In this document: piece by piece, positions 27,681 to 37,412 of the stretch | Numbering within the stretch: position 1 is the stretch's first letter | Layout: every line of letters begins with the position of its first letter | Origin: an uncultured Prevotellaceae bacterium | Lineage (GTDB): Bacteria > Bacteroidota > Bacteroidia > Bacteroidales > Muribaculaceae | Length of the DNA stretch: 64,000 bases | Assembly: GCA_946186575.1 (NCBI GenBank) | Contig: CAMHNO010000009.1 | Location: forward strand, 1-64,000 | Direction of reading: 5' to 3' | Translations under genes and position numbers: made by a program | Notes under the pieces: generated by a model | The model's input: only the letters and a program-made list of their open reading frames with translations | Databases searched by the model: none | What the model was told of the DNA's origin: nothing

Positions 27681-28784
27681 ATGGATAATAAGTCATTAAA
27701 AATATTGTTTCTTCCCAACTGGCGTGTTGCTCGTCTCGATAAAGACGACGACTCGTTGCAAGCACCCGACAAATTTGTGGAAGGGATGCCTTATTGGTTT
27801 TTCAAGCATTTTAAAGTGCAACCTACTGTTGACGTTCTCGACATCGGCCAGGAAAATTGGTGGCGCCGGATGGAGCACAAAATCAAATTCTATATCTGGC
27901 AACCGTTGAAAGCCTTCGTGCATCGCAATCGCTATGACGTGGTGATCTCGCATGGTGCTCAAAGTGGACTATTCTATGAACTGCTGGCATCGCTATGTGG
28001 CAAGAAACCGTTGCATGTGATGTTTGACATTGGAGGTCTTAACGGCGCTCGCATTAATAAGATTGAGACACCACTCATCAAGTTTGCCCTGCGCAAGTCA
28101 CCAGTGATAATCGTCCACTCGTCGCGCCAGCTGGACTTTTATAAGCAGTATTATCCCAAGCTCTATGAGATGGCCTATTTTGTGCCCTTTGGCACCGATT
28201 TTGAGTACTTTAGCGATACAACGGGCAATCATGCCACACAGCAGCACTTGTTGCTCAGTGTGGGCTATGCCAAGCGTGACTACAAGACATTGTGCGAGGC
28301 ATGGAGGTGCGCTAACGTGGGCAATTACAGGCTCCAGATAGTGGGTGACACCAGTCTTGCTGAGCAATATAAAGACTGCTCAAGCATTGAGTTCTTGAGC
28401 AAGATACCTATTGCCCAACTGATGAGTCTCACCCGTCGCTGTGCCGCTGTGGTGGTGCCGCTGCCAGAGTATAAATACAGCTATGGGCAGATGACCATCC
28501 TGCAATCGATGGCGATGAGCAAGCCCATGATTGTGACAAGCACCACGAGCACCATCGACTACACGAGCAAGGCTCCCGGAGTGCTCTCTGTAGAACACGG
28601 CAATGTGGCATCAATGAAGCAAGCCATAGAGAAGATGTGCTTGATGAGCGATGAACAACTTAAAGAGATGGGAGAAAAAAACCAAGACTATGTAAAGTCG
28701 CACTTCAATGAAAGACTGATGGCCCAGAAAATAGAAGAAATAATCACTAAAAACATAATACATAACGATGAAACACTTTGCTAA
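27681..28784 (+). CDS. GT4-like glycosyltransferase
   Basis: 367 residues. MDNKSLKILFLPNWRVARL opens a GT-B fold. Later LLLSVGYAKRDYKTLCEAW and EYKYSYGQMTILQSMAMSKPMIVTS correspond to the GT4 donor domain, with the usual E-x7-E glutamates replaced. Expected to act on the lipid-linked repeat unit. An in-frame ATG at 27657 is considered too close to the predicted transcription start. Its end overlaps the next gene by 17 bases, so the three plus-strand genes 27681-31359 form one operon, divergent from the neighbouring GT4 sub-operon. Confidence 0.82.
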   Translation: MDNKSLKILFLPNWRVARLDKDDDSLQAPDKFVEGMPYWFFKHFKVQPTVDVLDIGQENWWRRMEHKIKFYIWQPLKAFVHRNRYDVVISHGAQSGLFYELLASLCGKKPLHVMFDIGGLNGARINKIETPLIKFALRKSPVIIVHSSRQLDFYKQYYPKLYEMAYFVPFGTDFEYFSDTTGNHATQQHLLLSVGYAKRDYKTLCEAWRCANVGNYRLQIVGDTSLAEQYKDCSSIEFLSKIPIAQLMSLTRRCAAVVVPLPEYKYSYGQMTILQSMAMSKPMIVTSTTSTIDYTSKAPGVLSVEHGNVASMKQAIEKMCLMSDEQLKEMGEKNQDYVKSHFNERLMAQKIEEIITKNIIHNDETLC

Positions 28785-30402
28785 AATATTAATGCTTATC
28801 GTTGTTGTGGCAGTGCACTTTGAGGGTGCTGCCGCCCGCACAATAGAAATAAAGATGAGCCAGTGCCCAAAGCCACTGCTCGAGAATGTACGCAGGATAG
28901 TTGCCACAGCTAATGCCGACGATAAGGTGATACTCAACTTCGACAAGAATGGCACCTACGAGTTCGACGGTTCTATCAAGATAAGGTGTAACACTATCAT
29001 TAAAGGAGTCAACTCAAAGAAGACTCGCGTAATAGTAAAAGAGGGTGTAGCTGGTGGCAAGAGCAAGATGCAAGACGACACATTCTTTGCCGTTCATGGC
29101 ACATCGACAAGGAAAGTGAAAGTGGAAGTGCGCGACATCAGGTTTGAGTTGGCTTCACACAAGGGCACACTTTGGGAGACCGCACCTAAACACATCATAA
29201 AAGTGTGCGATGGTGATGGCATAATGGTTGACAATGCCACATTCTGGTCAACCGATGCAGTAATCACTCATGTTGATTTGCGCGAATGCTCCAATGTATT
29301 GGTCGAGAATTGCACTTTTGAGAACTATAACAACTGCCGTGAGGGAGGATGCCTGTGGTCACGAGGCGAGCAGAGAAATTTAACGGTTAGAAACAATGTG
29401 TTCTGGAAATATGGCAACGATGAGGCACTTGGATTTTGGGGTGGAAAAAACAATCGAGTGGTGTACATGGGCGACATCTTGGTTGAGAACAATGAGTTTC
29501 ACTACGACAACCGCACCAAGTTCAAGAGCGACATCCCTATCGATGTGCTTATAGCTTTTGCCCACTTCGAGACCAATAGTACAAAATATGACTGTATCAT
29601 CGACAACATTGTGTTCAAGAATAACAGCATCACTATGAATGCCATTGCCAACTGCTGCATGAAGCTCACCTTCGACAAGCTGGCAAAGATTAAGTCGATT
29701 GAGATGAGTGACAACACTCTGGTCAACACATCAAGATGCTCCAAATCGTCCTACTACCATACCGACATCGAGGTTTCTGGCGACATGAGTAACGTGGATG
29801 GCTATCCCATTAAAATCAAGGACAACAACATCACGAGCGAGTGTGAAGTGCTGTGCGACGGCAAGAATAGCGGCTATACCTTCATGGGAATAAAAGGCTC
29901 AAAGGTGCTCCTCAAGCATAACACCATCACATCGCGCTATGGAGTGGCACTGTTATGGAGCCATGGCCGCAACATTGATGTCTTACTCGACAATAACACA
30001 GTGTCACACATGTATAAAATCGCCATCCTCAACGACAACACACTGACCGGCACTGCACGCATCACTGCCACGAGCAATGAGTTTGATGGCGAGACGGGTA
30101 TCTACTGCAAAAATGTCAAGAATCTCATTCTTGATTTCACAAGCAATGTGTTTAACGCAACCGATTATCATTTCTTTATGGTAGAGGGTGCGGGAGAGAG
30201 CAATAGTTTGACCTTCGACAACAATGTTGTCAACAGCATTGGAGGTCGTGGGGCCCTTTATGCCAACTACAGCGGCAAGAACCACCCATTCGATAAGGTG
30301 CGCATAACTAACAATGTGTTTAATGGCATTAAAAGAGACGCTGTGGAGCAAGTGATCAAAAAGGGTAACCGAATCACCATGTCGGGTAACATATATAAGT
30401 GA
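28768..30402 (+). CDS. Exported right-handed parallel beta-helix protein
   Basis: 544 residues. Signal peptide (MKHFAKILMLIVVVAVHFEGAAA), then regular short strands with N/D turns typical of pectate-lyase-type beta-helices (IVFKNNSITMNA, VLLKHNTITSRYGVALLWS, VRITNNVFNGIK). No lyase or hydrolase catalytic residues can be assigned from the sequence alone. Inside an exopolysaccharide operon such proteins may trim, epimerise or bind the polymer in the periplasm. Overlap with the preceding glycosyltransferase gene (17 bases) indicates coupled expression. Confidence 0.82.
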   Translation: MKHFAKILMLIVVVAVHFEGAAARTIEIKMSQCPKPLLENVRRIVATANADDKVILNFDKNGTYEFDGSIKIRCNTIIKGVNSKKTRVIVKEGVAGGKSKMQDDTFFAVHGTSTRKVKVEVRDIRFELASHKGTLWETAPKHIIKVCDGDGIMVDNATFWSTDAVITHVDLRECSNVLVENCTFENYNNCREGGCLWSRGEQRNLTVRNNVFWKYGNDEALGFWGGKNNRVVYMGDILVENNEFHYDNRTKFKSDIPIDVLIAFAHFETNSTKYDCIIDNIVFKNNSITMNAIANCCMKLTFDKLAKIKSIEMSDNTLVNTSRCSKSSYYHTDIEVSGDMSNVDGYPIKIKDNNITSECEVLCDGKNSGYTFMGIKGSKVLLKHNTITSRYGVALLWSHGRNIDVLLDNNTVSHMYKIAILNDNTLTGTARITATSNEFDGETGIYCKNVKNLILDFTSNVFNATDYHFFMVEGAGESNSLTFDNNVVNSIGGRGALYANYSGKNHPFDKVRITNNVFNGIKRDAVEQVIKKGNRITMSGNIYK

Positions 30403-30417
30403 TATATATAGAGAGAC

Positions 30418-31359
30418 ATGCAACCGCACTTGGTTTCAATAATAATCCCTGTCTACAACACCGAGCGTACCATAGCTCGGTGCATTGATAGTGCCCTGAG
30501 TCAAACACACGCTAACTGCGAAATAGTGATAGTAGATGACGGCAGCCCCGATGGAGCAGGCGCGATAGCCGACCACTATGCTACCCATCATGCTAACGTG
30601 ATAGTGATACACAAGCTCAACGCTGGCCTTGCCGAGGCACGCCGCAGCGGTGTGGAGGCTGCTCATGGCAAATACATCATCCATCTCGACAGCGACGACC
30701 AGTTGCTTCCTGATGCAGTGGAGTTCCTCTATAACAAATGCGAGAGCCAGCACCTTGATGTAGCCTATGGCTCGCACATTAGAATTGACGAGAAGGGCAG
30801 AGAAAGCATGGTGCCTTTTGCCCACGAGGCGGTGCTCAGTGGCGACGAATTCTTAGCCTACAACATTGGGCTTAATGCCCGCTGCGCCAGTTGGGGGAGC
30901 TTGTGGTTGCGCAAGCTGTGGCAATGCGACGTGTATCCACCGTCAAGCATCAAGATTCCGAGCGAAGACGTGTTTATCAACATAAAGGTTTCTCAGTATA
31001 TCAACAAAGTTGGGCTGTTTAACACACCCGTGTGCCGTTATTATTACAACTCCCAGTCGCTCACGAGCACCGGTGTACTGTCGAGGGTTGACAAGTGGAA
31101 GACATACTTTGAACTTGTGGAACAAAACCTTGAAGAGAGAGGATTGTGGGAGCAATATGAGCACGTGTTGTACATGGTAAAAATCGACCGTCTTGCTTTT
31201 TATGTCACGGGCCTTGATGTGACCGACCCATGGGTGCAGTCGTTGCTTGGCAACACCACCTTGTCGTTGCCCTTAAAGCATCGCATGTTGCGGGCTTTGA
31301 TGCGGTGGCCTGCACTGTGGGAACCGTTGCGCGGCTTAAAGCGCAGATTGTTCAACTGA
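30418..31359 (+). CDS. GT2 glycosyltransferase
   Basis: 313 residues. GT-A fold: VSIIIPVYNTERTIARCIDSAL at the start, VDDGSPDG, and the DxD-type metal site in IIHLDSDDQLLPDA. Transfers a sugar to the growing repeat unit at the inner membrane. It starts 15 bases after the beta-helix gene and ends inside the 3' end of the convergent wzy-like gene, with 24 bases of overlap. Confidence 0.9.
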   Translation: MQPHLVSIIIPVYNTERTIARCIDSALSQTHANCEIVIVDDGSPDGAGAIADHYATHHANVIVIHKLNAGLAEARRSGVEAAHGKYIIHLDSDDQLLPDAVEFLYNKCESQHLDVAYGSHIRIDEKGRESMVPFAHEAVLSGDEFLAYNIGLNARCASWGSLWLRKLWQCDVYPPSSIKIPSEDVFINIKVSQYINKVGLFNTPVCRYYYNSQSLTSTGVLSRVDKWKTYFELVEQNLEERGLWEQYEHVLYMVKIDRLAFYVTGLDVTDPWVQSLLGNTTLSLPLKHRMLRALMRWPALWEPLRGLKRRLFN

Positions 31360-32646
31360 TGTCGCTTTGTCGCTTTTTTTCCAAGAGAGAAAATGGAAAA
31401 TTAGAATCATGTAGCAAAAGTTGGCATATCCCCAGTGGTCGGAATAGAACAACATTATGATAATTACCACGAACAGAAACATCTGCGCATTGAGATCGCG
31501 ACGATTATAAACAGGTGGTTTCCTGAAGAAAAGGGAAATAAAGTAGACTATGTTCCACAGCACACCCAGCACACCCAGCTGCATGATGATACTGAAAAGC
31601 CATGGGCTGGTGCCATTGAGCAACCAGTCATATTCCTGATAGAAATCGGATGCATCAACATGTGCCCCATGAGCATAAATGTTAGTGCCAAATCCCATCA
31701 TCATGTGCCCAGGATGAGCTGTGAACACCATGGGGATGATAGCAAACTTGGCAAAGCGTGGGATGTCGAACATTTCGCTATAGTTCTTCTCGGCATAATC
31801 CATAGCTCCCTCAAGATCATCGAGGTCGGCATCTAAGTAGTTCTCAAAGAACTCCTCGCTAAGCTCCAAACGCTCGCTACCACTAACCGTTGACATATAG
31901 AAATAGCTGCCTACTCCCACCAGCAATCCTATCATAGGAACTAAAAAAGTCATGCGTATAATATACTTGCGATCGAGCGGCATAAGAAGAATGAAATAGA
32001 CAATCAGCAAAATAAAGCTGATTTTTGTCTCATTGAGGAACGTGGGAAAAAGCAAGAAAATGTAAATCCAGTTCTTATATAAAGATTGTAAGATATTGTT
32101 GTGGTCGATGCGCTTGCTAAGCAGATAGAATGAGGTGAGATAAATAGAGATACTTATCACTCCTGAGAAGCCATCGCCCATTGTTCCTCCCACTTGGTCT
32201 CCAGCTCCATGAACAAAGAATTGAAAAAGCACAGCTGGCACCTGAAGACACAAGAAAATGTATAACTGCTTATCAAGAGACTTGACAAAGAGGTCGTGAC
32301 GCGTCTCATTCTCAAAAAAATAGCGCAGAATGGGAATGAGAAACAGCATCCCAAAGAAGTATCGCGAGCCATTTATCCAAGAGAAGATTCCACTATGATT
32401 TAAGATGCAGGTGCTGGCAAAAGACAAGATAACAAATGATGCTATTAATATTATGTCGAATGTCTTGCGTGTGGTGCAAACTGCCAGAAATAGCAGAATG
32501 GCATCAACAGCGAGCAGCGATATGGTGCGCAATATTGAACTCTCTCCATGCTGCCATATCAGGTCGCTCACGAAGCCGGTGCACGTGGCAAGCCAGAAGC
32601 CAATGAAAAACAGCCGCTGCAGGATGAATCTTACCTCAAATTTCAT
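31336..32646 (-). CDS. O-antigen/exopolysaccharide polymerase-like membrane protein (Wzy-type)
   Basis: 436 residues, very hydrophobic, about 10-12 membrane helices with one large soluble loop in the second half (about 280-360), the topology of Wzy polymerases. Sequence conservation in this family is too low for a motif-based call, so the name rests on topology and on its place directly after the Wzc-, Wza- and Wzx-like genes. It would join repeat units on the periplasmic side. It is the final gene of a long minus-strand run. Start ATG at 32646, with a 13-base tandem repeat just upstream. Confidence 0.72.
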   Translation of the reverse strand: MKFEVRFILQRLFFIGFWLATCTGFVSDLIWQHGESSILRTISLLAVDAILLFLAVCTTRKTFDIILIASFVILSFASTCILNHSGIFSWINGSRYFFGMLFLIPILRYFFENETRHDLFVKSLDKQLYIFLCLQVPAVLFQFFVHGAGDQVGGTMGDGFSGVISISIYLTSFYLLSKRIDHNNILQSLYKNWIYIFLLFPTFLNETKISFILLIVYFILLMPLDRKYIIRMTFLVPMIGLLVGVGSYFYMSTVSGSERLELSEEFFENYLDADLDDLEGAMDYAEKNYSEMFDIPRFAKFAIIPMVFTAHPGHMMMGFGTNIYAHGAHVDASDFYQEYDWLLNGTSPWLFSIIMQLGVLGVLWNIVYFISLFFRKPPVYNRRDLNAQMFLFVVIIIMLFYSDHWGYANFCYMILIFHFLSWKKSDKATSVEQSAL

Positions 32647-32654
32647 GATTCTGG

Positions 32655-32693
32655 CCCACTACTTAACCCTAACACTTAACCTTTAACACTAAC
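32655..32693 (-). repeat. 13-base tandem repeat between the wzc-like and wzy-like genes
   Basis: On the minus strand three degenerate 13-base units: GTTAGTGTTAAAG, GTTAAGTGTTAGG, GTTAAGTAGTGGG. They fill the gap from the wzc stop and end 8 bases before the wzy ATG. Confidence 0.75.
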
Positions 32694-35026
32694 TACTTCT
32701 TGTCCCTGCCGTAGCCGTAGCCGTAGCCTGCCGAGAGGCGTGGGTTGCTGTCGTTGAGCACCACTGCGGCATTGCTCAGCTGCTTGCGCTCGACCACACC
32801 GTTGAAGTACTTGATGAGGTTGCGCTTGGTGTACTTGGCGCGAGTGACAAAGAGTGTCATGTCGCCAAACTTGGCAAGTGAGAACGTGTCGCTGACCATG
32901 GCAATGGGTGCTGAGTCGATGATTACGATGTCAAACTCCTTGCGCAACTCGTCAATCAGCTGCGAGGTGCGCTCGCCCAGCAGCAGCTCCGACGGGTTGG
33001 GGGGCACAGGACCGGCCACAATCACACTCAGGTTGTCGACGTCGGCAACCGATTGAATGATGCCATTGATGTTCTGGTCGGGCGAGGAGAGGTAGTTGGT
33101 CACGCCAGGAGAGTCGCTGAGGCTTAGCATCTTGGCAAGCTGTGGGCTGCGGATGTCCATGCCCACGAGCACCGTCTTCTTGCCCAGCAGTGCAAATGAT
33201 GCCGCGAGGTTGGTGCTCACAAACGACTTGCCCTCGCCGCTGATGCTTGAGGTGACAAGCACAACCTTGTCGTTCTTGCCAGTCATCATGAACTGAACAT
33301 TGTTGCGCAGCAGGCGGAAGAGCTCGACAATCGACGATGTCTTGCCTGGCTTGACAACCAGCGAGCTATTGTGGCGATTGTGGCAAATCTCGCCCAGCAC
33401 AGGCGACTTGGAGATTTCTTCAAGCTCATCTTGAGTCGAGAACTTGGTGGTGAACAGGTTCTTGAGGTAGAGGATGATGATGGGCAGCAGCAATGCCGCG
33501 ATTAGCCCAATGAGCAGCACAACCGGGATGTTGGGGGCCACAGGCTTGCTCTGAGCATAGGCATGGTCCACTATCTTGCCCTTGGGGGTGGTGGCTGCCA
33601 GCAGCAATGCGTTCTCCTCGCGCTTTTGCAAGAGGAAGGTGTAGAGCGTGTTCTGGATGCCCTGCTCGCGGTAGAGCGTGCGCATCTCGCGTTCCTGGGT
33701 GGGCACTTGCTGCATTTCGCCCTGCGACTCATTGCTCACCTGCTTGGCTTTGTCGATTTGTATTCTCAGGGCATTGAGCGTGTTGTTCACACCCTTGCGT
33801 ATGGTTTCGCGCATGGTGCCCATCTGCTGGTCAATTTCTTGAAGCGCTTGGTTGTTGTCTTTGGCGCTCTTAGCAACCTCGGCGCGCCTCATGGCCAGCT
33901 CGTTGAATGCCCTTATCGACCCCGAGGCAGCGGTTGAGTCGGCCTCAAATGGGATGTAGCTGTAGCGGTTGCGGGGGTCGCTGATGAAGTCGTTGATCAG
34001 TCCCACAATGCGGTATTGCGCTTCGAGTGCCACAATTTTGCTCTCGGCCTGCTCTTGGCGGGCAATGCTCGACTTGGTCTGAATGCCCACGTCGGCCATG
34101 TTGTGGGCACGCTTGTAGGCCTCAATGTCGGCCTCACTTCCTGTGAGGCTGTTGTAGATGAGCCCCAATCGCTCTTCGATGAACTTGGCAGTGTTGATGG
34201 CCTGCTCGTCTTTTTCTTGCTGCCCACGGTCGTTGTAGAACTTGATCATGGTGTTGAGCATGTCCTTGCCTCGTGCAATGCTTGTGGTGTTGATATCCAT
34301 ATAGATGGCATTGCTCTTCTTGTTGAGCACCTTCACTGTCATGTCTTTCATGACGTTCTCGGTGCGAAGCAGGTTGCCAGTGACGTTCACGCTGATGGTC
34401 ACTTCCTTGCCAGGCTTGAAGTGCTGTGTGGTTCTCACTTGATAGGTGCCATAGGGTGTGTGCACCGTGGCTGGCAGACTCTGGTTGCTCAGGGTCTTGA
34501 TTGTCTTGAAGAAGCCTTTCTTGACGCTGATGTCGGCCTTGCCATTTTCGTTGATTTTCACCTTGAATGTCATGCCCACCGAGAGTGTGTCGAACACCTC
34601 GTCGGGGGCATCAATCTCGATGGGGGAGTTCTTGTAAAGGTCGGCCTTGCTCAGCAGCCCTTTGCGCTCGGTGTAGAGCCTGTTGAGCTTTAAATCCTTG
34701 ACCATCTTATAGCAGATGTCTTGTGAGCCCATCACCACCACTTCGTCGTCGACACTTGCTCCGCTTCCACCTATCGAGAGACTCTTGAGCAGCGATGCTC
34801 CTGCGCTGCTGGCATCATCGTCCTGGTCAACAAGGATTGTCGACATGACCAGATATTTGGGTAGCTTATACTGAATGAAAACTATGGCTATGCCCAAACA
34901 TGTGATCATCGAGAGCACAAAGAGCCACCAAAATCGCTTGTACTTGTTGAAGATTGCCCCCATGTCAATCATTTTTTCGACTTGGGTGGTGCCTGTATTG
35001 TTGTTGTGGTAGGAATTGTTGCTCAT
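32693..35026 (-). CDS. Polysaccharide co-polymerase with tyrosine autokinase domain (Wzc-like)
   Basis: 777 residues. An N-terminal Wzz domain is followed by a GNVR-type coiled-coil region and flanked by membrane segments (about 28-50 and 510-535). The C-terminal BY-kinase has Walker A in SSISGEGKS (about 593-601), Walker A' in VLVGMDIRS and Walker B in IVIIDSAP. The tail SAGYGYGYGRDKK carries the tyrosine cluster that is autophosphorylated. It controls chain length and export with the Wza-like outer-membrane protein. In Proteobacteria kinase and Wzz are fused in the same way. Gap to wza is 43 bases. Confidence 0.95.
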   Translation of the reverse strand: MSNNSYHNNNTGTTQVEKMIDMGAIFNKYKRFWWLFVLSMITCLGIAIVFIQYKLPKYLVMSTILVDQDDDASSAGASLLKSLSIGGSGASVDDEVVVMGSQDICYKMVKDLKLNRLYTERKGLLSKADLYKNSPIEIDAPDEVFDTLSVGMTFKVKINENGKADISVKKGFFKTIKTLSNQSLPATVHTPYGTYQVRTTQHFKPGKEVTISVNVTGNLLRTENVMKDMTVKVLNKKSNAIYMDINTTSIARGKDMLNTMIKFYNDRGQQEKDEQAINTAKFIEERLGLIYNSLTGSEADIEAYKRAHNMADVGIQTKSSIARQEQAESKIVALEAQYRIVGLINDFISDPRNRYSYIPFEADSTAASGSIRAFNELAMRRAEVAKSAKDNNQALQEIDQQMGTMRETIRKGVNNTLNALRIQIDKAKQVSNESQGEMQQVPTQEREMRTLYREQGIQNTLYTFLLQKREENALLLAATTPKGKIVDHAYAQSKPVAPNIPVVLLIGLIAALLLPIIILYLKNLFTTKFSTQDELEEISKSPVLGEICHNRHNSSLVVKPGKTSSIVELFRLLRNNVQFMMTGKNDKVVLVTSSISGEGKSFVSTNLAASFALLGKKTVLVGMDIRSPQLAKMLSLSDSPGVTNYLSSPDQNINGIIQSVADVDNLSVIVAGPVPPNPSELLLGERTSQLIDELRKEFDIVIIDSAPIAMVSDTFSLAKFGDMTLFVTRAKYTKRNLIKYFNGVVERKQLSNAAVVLNDSNPRLSAGYGYGYGRDKK

Positions 35027-35069
35027 TTTGTTTTTTAAAGTTTCCTTAGGATATGATAGTCAAGATTTT

Positions 35070-35885
35070 TTATTTTACAGTAAGAGCAATGACCAGCGAG
35101 GCTATCACCGAAGCTGCGCTCACCACGGTTGAAATCACCGAGAGTTTGTAGGCATTGTTTTGGTTGTACTTAGAATTGTCGATGCGAATCTGGTTAGGCT
35201 CAACATACACCACATCGTTCTGCTGCAAGTAGAAGTAGGGCGAAGAGAAGATGTCGCTCTGAGAAAGGTTGAGACGGTGGTAGGTTTGCCTCCCGTTCTC
35301 GTCGCGGATGACCAAGACATTGCTCCGCTCGCCATACTCGGTGAGGTCGCCAGCGGCACTCAGGGCATCGAGCACGGTGAAGCGCTCGGTGTTGACGTGG
35401 ATGCGGTGTGGATTGTGCACCTCGCCCATCACGTTGACGTTAAATCCCATGAGCTCAACTCTGACAAACGGATCTTTGACCGATGCCTCCACTCGGGTTG
35501 TAATCATCTGTGCAATCTCGCTTGTGGTCTTGCCGGCAACGTTGATCTTGCCCAGCACTGGCATGATTATGTTGCCCTGGCGGTCTACTATGTAGGTCTG
35601 CAAGCGAGGGGTTGGTTGCGTGTTGATGTCGCCTTTAGTGGCATAGTTGGCCTGCGGCTGATTAAACATGGCAGTGGCTTCGGGGACGGTGCTTGTGACG
35701 ACAATGGCAAGTTCGTCCTCTGGCGCAATTTTAATGCCAACGTTGGTGCCTTGTGGCAGCTCGCCCGATGGTGCCTGCAGGTTGCGGAAGTAGGAGAGAT
35801 TGTTCTCGGTAACTGTTTTGCATCCTGTCAGTGCTATTATCGTGATTGCGAGTATTATTAAGTTGTTAAGTTTCTTAAGTTTCAT
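35070..35885 (-). CDS. Polysaccharide export outer-membrane lipoprotein (Wza-like)
   Basis: 271 residues. Lipoprotein signal with lipobox ALTGC (Cys at about residue 22). Poly_export domain with IAPEDELAIVVTSTVPEA, followed by SLBB repeats (VDRQGNIIMPVLGKINVAGKT and VEASVKDPFVRVELMGFNVNVMGEV). The C-terminal hydrophobic stretch (SVISTVVSAASVIASLVIAL) fits the Bacteroidetes version of Wza, which often ends in a membrane segment. It forms the outer-membrane exit channel with Wzc. Same operon as the wzx-like gene, 54 bases upstream. Confidence 0.93.
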   Translation of the reverse strand: MKLKKLNNLIILAITIIALTGCKTVTENNLSYFRNLQAPSGELPQGTNVGIKIAPEDELAIVVTSTVPEATAMFNQPQANYATKGDINTQPTPRLQTYIVDRQGNIIMPVLGKINVAGKTTSEIAQMITTRVEASVKDPFVRVELMGFNVNVMGEVHNPHRIHVNTERFTVLDALSAAGDLTEYGERSNVLVIRDENGRQTYHRLNLSQSDIFSSPYFYLQQNDVVYVEPNQIRIDNSKYNQNNAYKLSVISTVVSAASVIASLVIALTVK

Positions 35886-35939
35886 GAGCCTATTATTTGT
35901 GTATTATATATCTATACTTTAACGTTTATTAGAGTTGGT

Positions 35940-37379
35940 TTATTGTTTGCCGACGCCCATTTTTTTGAGCAGTTTCTCTTGCAGCTCGTCGCGCATGTCT
36001 TTTGATAGCGATAAAAAGACAAGCACACAGGCCAGTAACATATAGGACACAAGCTGCCACCACGAGCTGAAAAGATGATAGGGTATTGCTCCCAGCACAA
36101 TGATGAGCGCGGCAAGCTGCGAGCTGCGGTAGATCGAGAGCTTGAAGTAGCGTTTCATGTCGTTAAGGCGATAGAGGAAGAGCACCAGATAGGTGATGAT
36201 GGAGGTGGCGATGGCTCCATAGGCCCCCAACCATTGTACCAGCACATAGTTGAGCACCACATTGACGGCGGCTGCCAGAATGATGGCGGGCAAAGTTCGC
36301 TTGGTGTCCTTGGCACACTGGTATCCCATGTCGAAGAACGCCGATAGCGAGAAAAACACTGCCGCCACTCCCATCGGGTACAAATAGTTAGCGCTCTCTT
36401 GATAGTTGACGTCGACAATGAGCGGATAGATGGCCTTTATGGTGAAGGTGTAGACAGTGAGTAAAATTGTCAGTATGCTCACGTAGCTGTTGAACATTTT
36501 AGAGAAAAACCTGTCGCGGTCGGGGCTGTGATACTGCAAGATAGCAGTTTCCTGCCACGCTTGGTAGAAGATGGTGGCGAGAGTAAAGATGATGCCGTTG
36601 AAGCGGAATGCCACGGCGTAGACACCATTCACGTCAAGCCCCATGAAGTGGGAAATGAACCAGCGGTCGCTGCTGCCTGTGAGCCACCAGCACAGCGAGC
36701 CAGGGAGCAGTGGCAATGAATACTTGAGGATGTCGCGCCCCACTTGCCTCATCGTGATGTTAAACTTGAAATAGGTAGCAACGATTTTCAGCTTCCATTC
36801 AAGATATAAAAGGGAGATGATGCGCGCCCCAATATTGGCAATGAATATTCCTTTGATTCCCATCCCCATGAAGGCGACAAAAATGATGCTCAGCACCCCA
36901 ATTCCCAGCGACGACAGGATGCCAGCCATCACAAATTCCTTGTTGTTGCCCAGGCCGCGTGCCACTTGAGTGATGACCTCAAAAAGCGACATTGCTATCA
37001 GCAGCAAGAAGCAATACCACACATAGGCAATGCTGGTGAACAATGCAAGCAGCACCGTGGCAATGAGCGAGACGGCGGTGTTGGCAATGAGTGTGCGATA
37101 GATAAATGTGATGATGCGGCTGCGGTCGCCGCTATCGCTTGTCTCGAGCAGGAAACGGAAGGCCCCGTCGCGCAGCTGCAGCGTGACCAGAGGCATGATG
37201 AGAAAAATCACCGTCAGGCACAGGTCGTAGTAGCCAAAGTCGGCCGTGTCTTTGACGAAGAACGTGTAGAGTGGCACCATCGCAAATGTGATGATCTTCG
37301 ATCCCAGATTTCCGATGGCATAAATGCCCAGGTCTTTTAAGAACTTTGACGAGCGTTGCTGTGTGGCTTGCGGTGACAA
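35940..37379 (-). CDS. Polysaccharide flippase (Wzx-like, PST/MOP family)
   Basis: 479 residues and about 14 membrane helices, typical of MOP-superfamily flippases. N-terminal FLKDLGIYAIGNLGSKIITFAMVPLYT is the family signature. It would turn the lipid-linked repeat unit across the inner membrane. No ATG is available before residue 34, which is already inside the first membrane region; an in-frame stop lies just upstream, so the TTG at 37379 is the likely start. That non-ATG start may keep expression low. Confidence 0.9.
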   Translation of the reverse strand: MSPQATQQRSSKFLKDLGIYAIGNLGSKIITFAMVPLYTFFVKDTADFGYYDLCLTVIFLIMPLVTLQLRDGAFRFLLETSDSGDRSRIITFIYRTLIANTAVSLIATVLLALFTSIAYVWYCFLLLIAMSLFEVITQVARGLGNNKEFVMAGILSSLGIGVLSIIFVAFMGMGIKGIFIANIGARIISLLYLEWKLKIVATYFKFNITMRQVGRDILKYSLPLLPGSLCWWLTGSSDRWFISHFMGLDVNGVYAVAFRFNGIIFTLATIFYQAWQETAILQYHSPDRDRFFSKMFNSYVSILTILLTVYTFTIKAIYPLIVDVNYQESANYLYPMGVAAVFFSLSAFFDMGYQCAKDTKRTLPAIILAAAVNVVLNYVLVQWLGAYGAIATSIITYLVLFLYRLNDMKRYFKLSIYRSSQLAALIIVLGAIPYHLFSSWWQLVSYMLLACVLVFLSLSKDMRDELQEKLLKKMGVGKQ

Positions 37380-37412
37380 GTGGTTATGGGTTGTGTGTTA
37401 TGAGTTTGGGCG

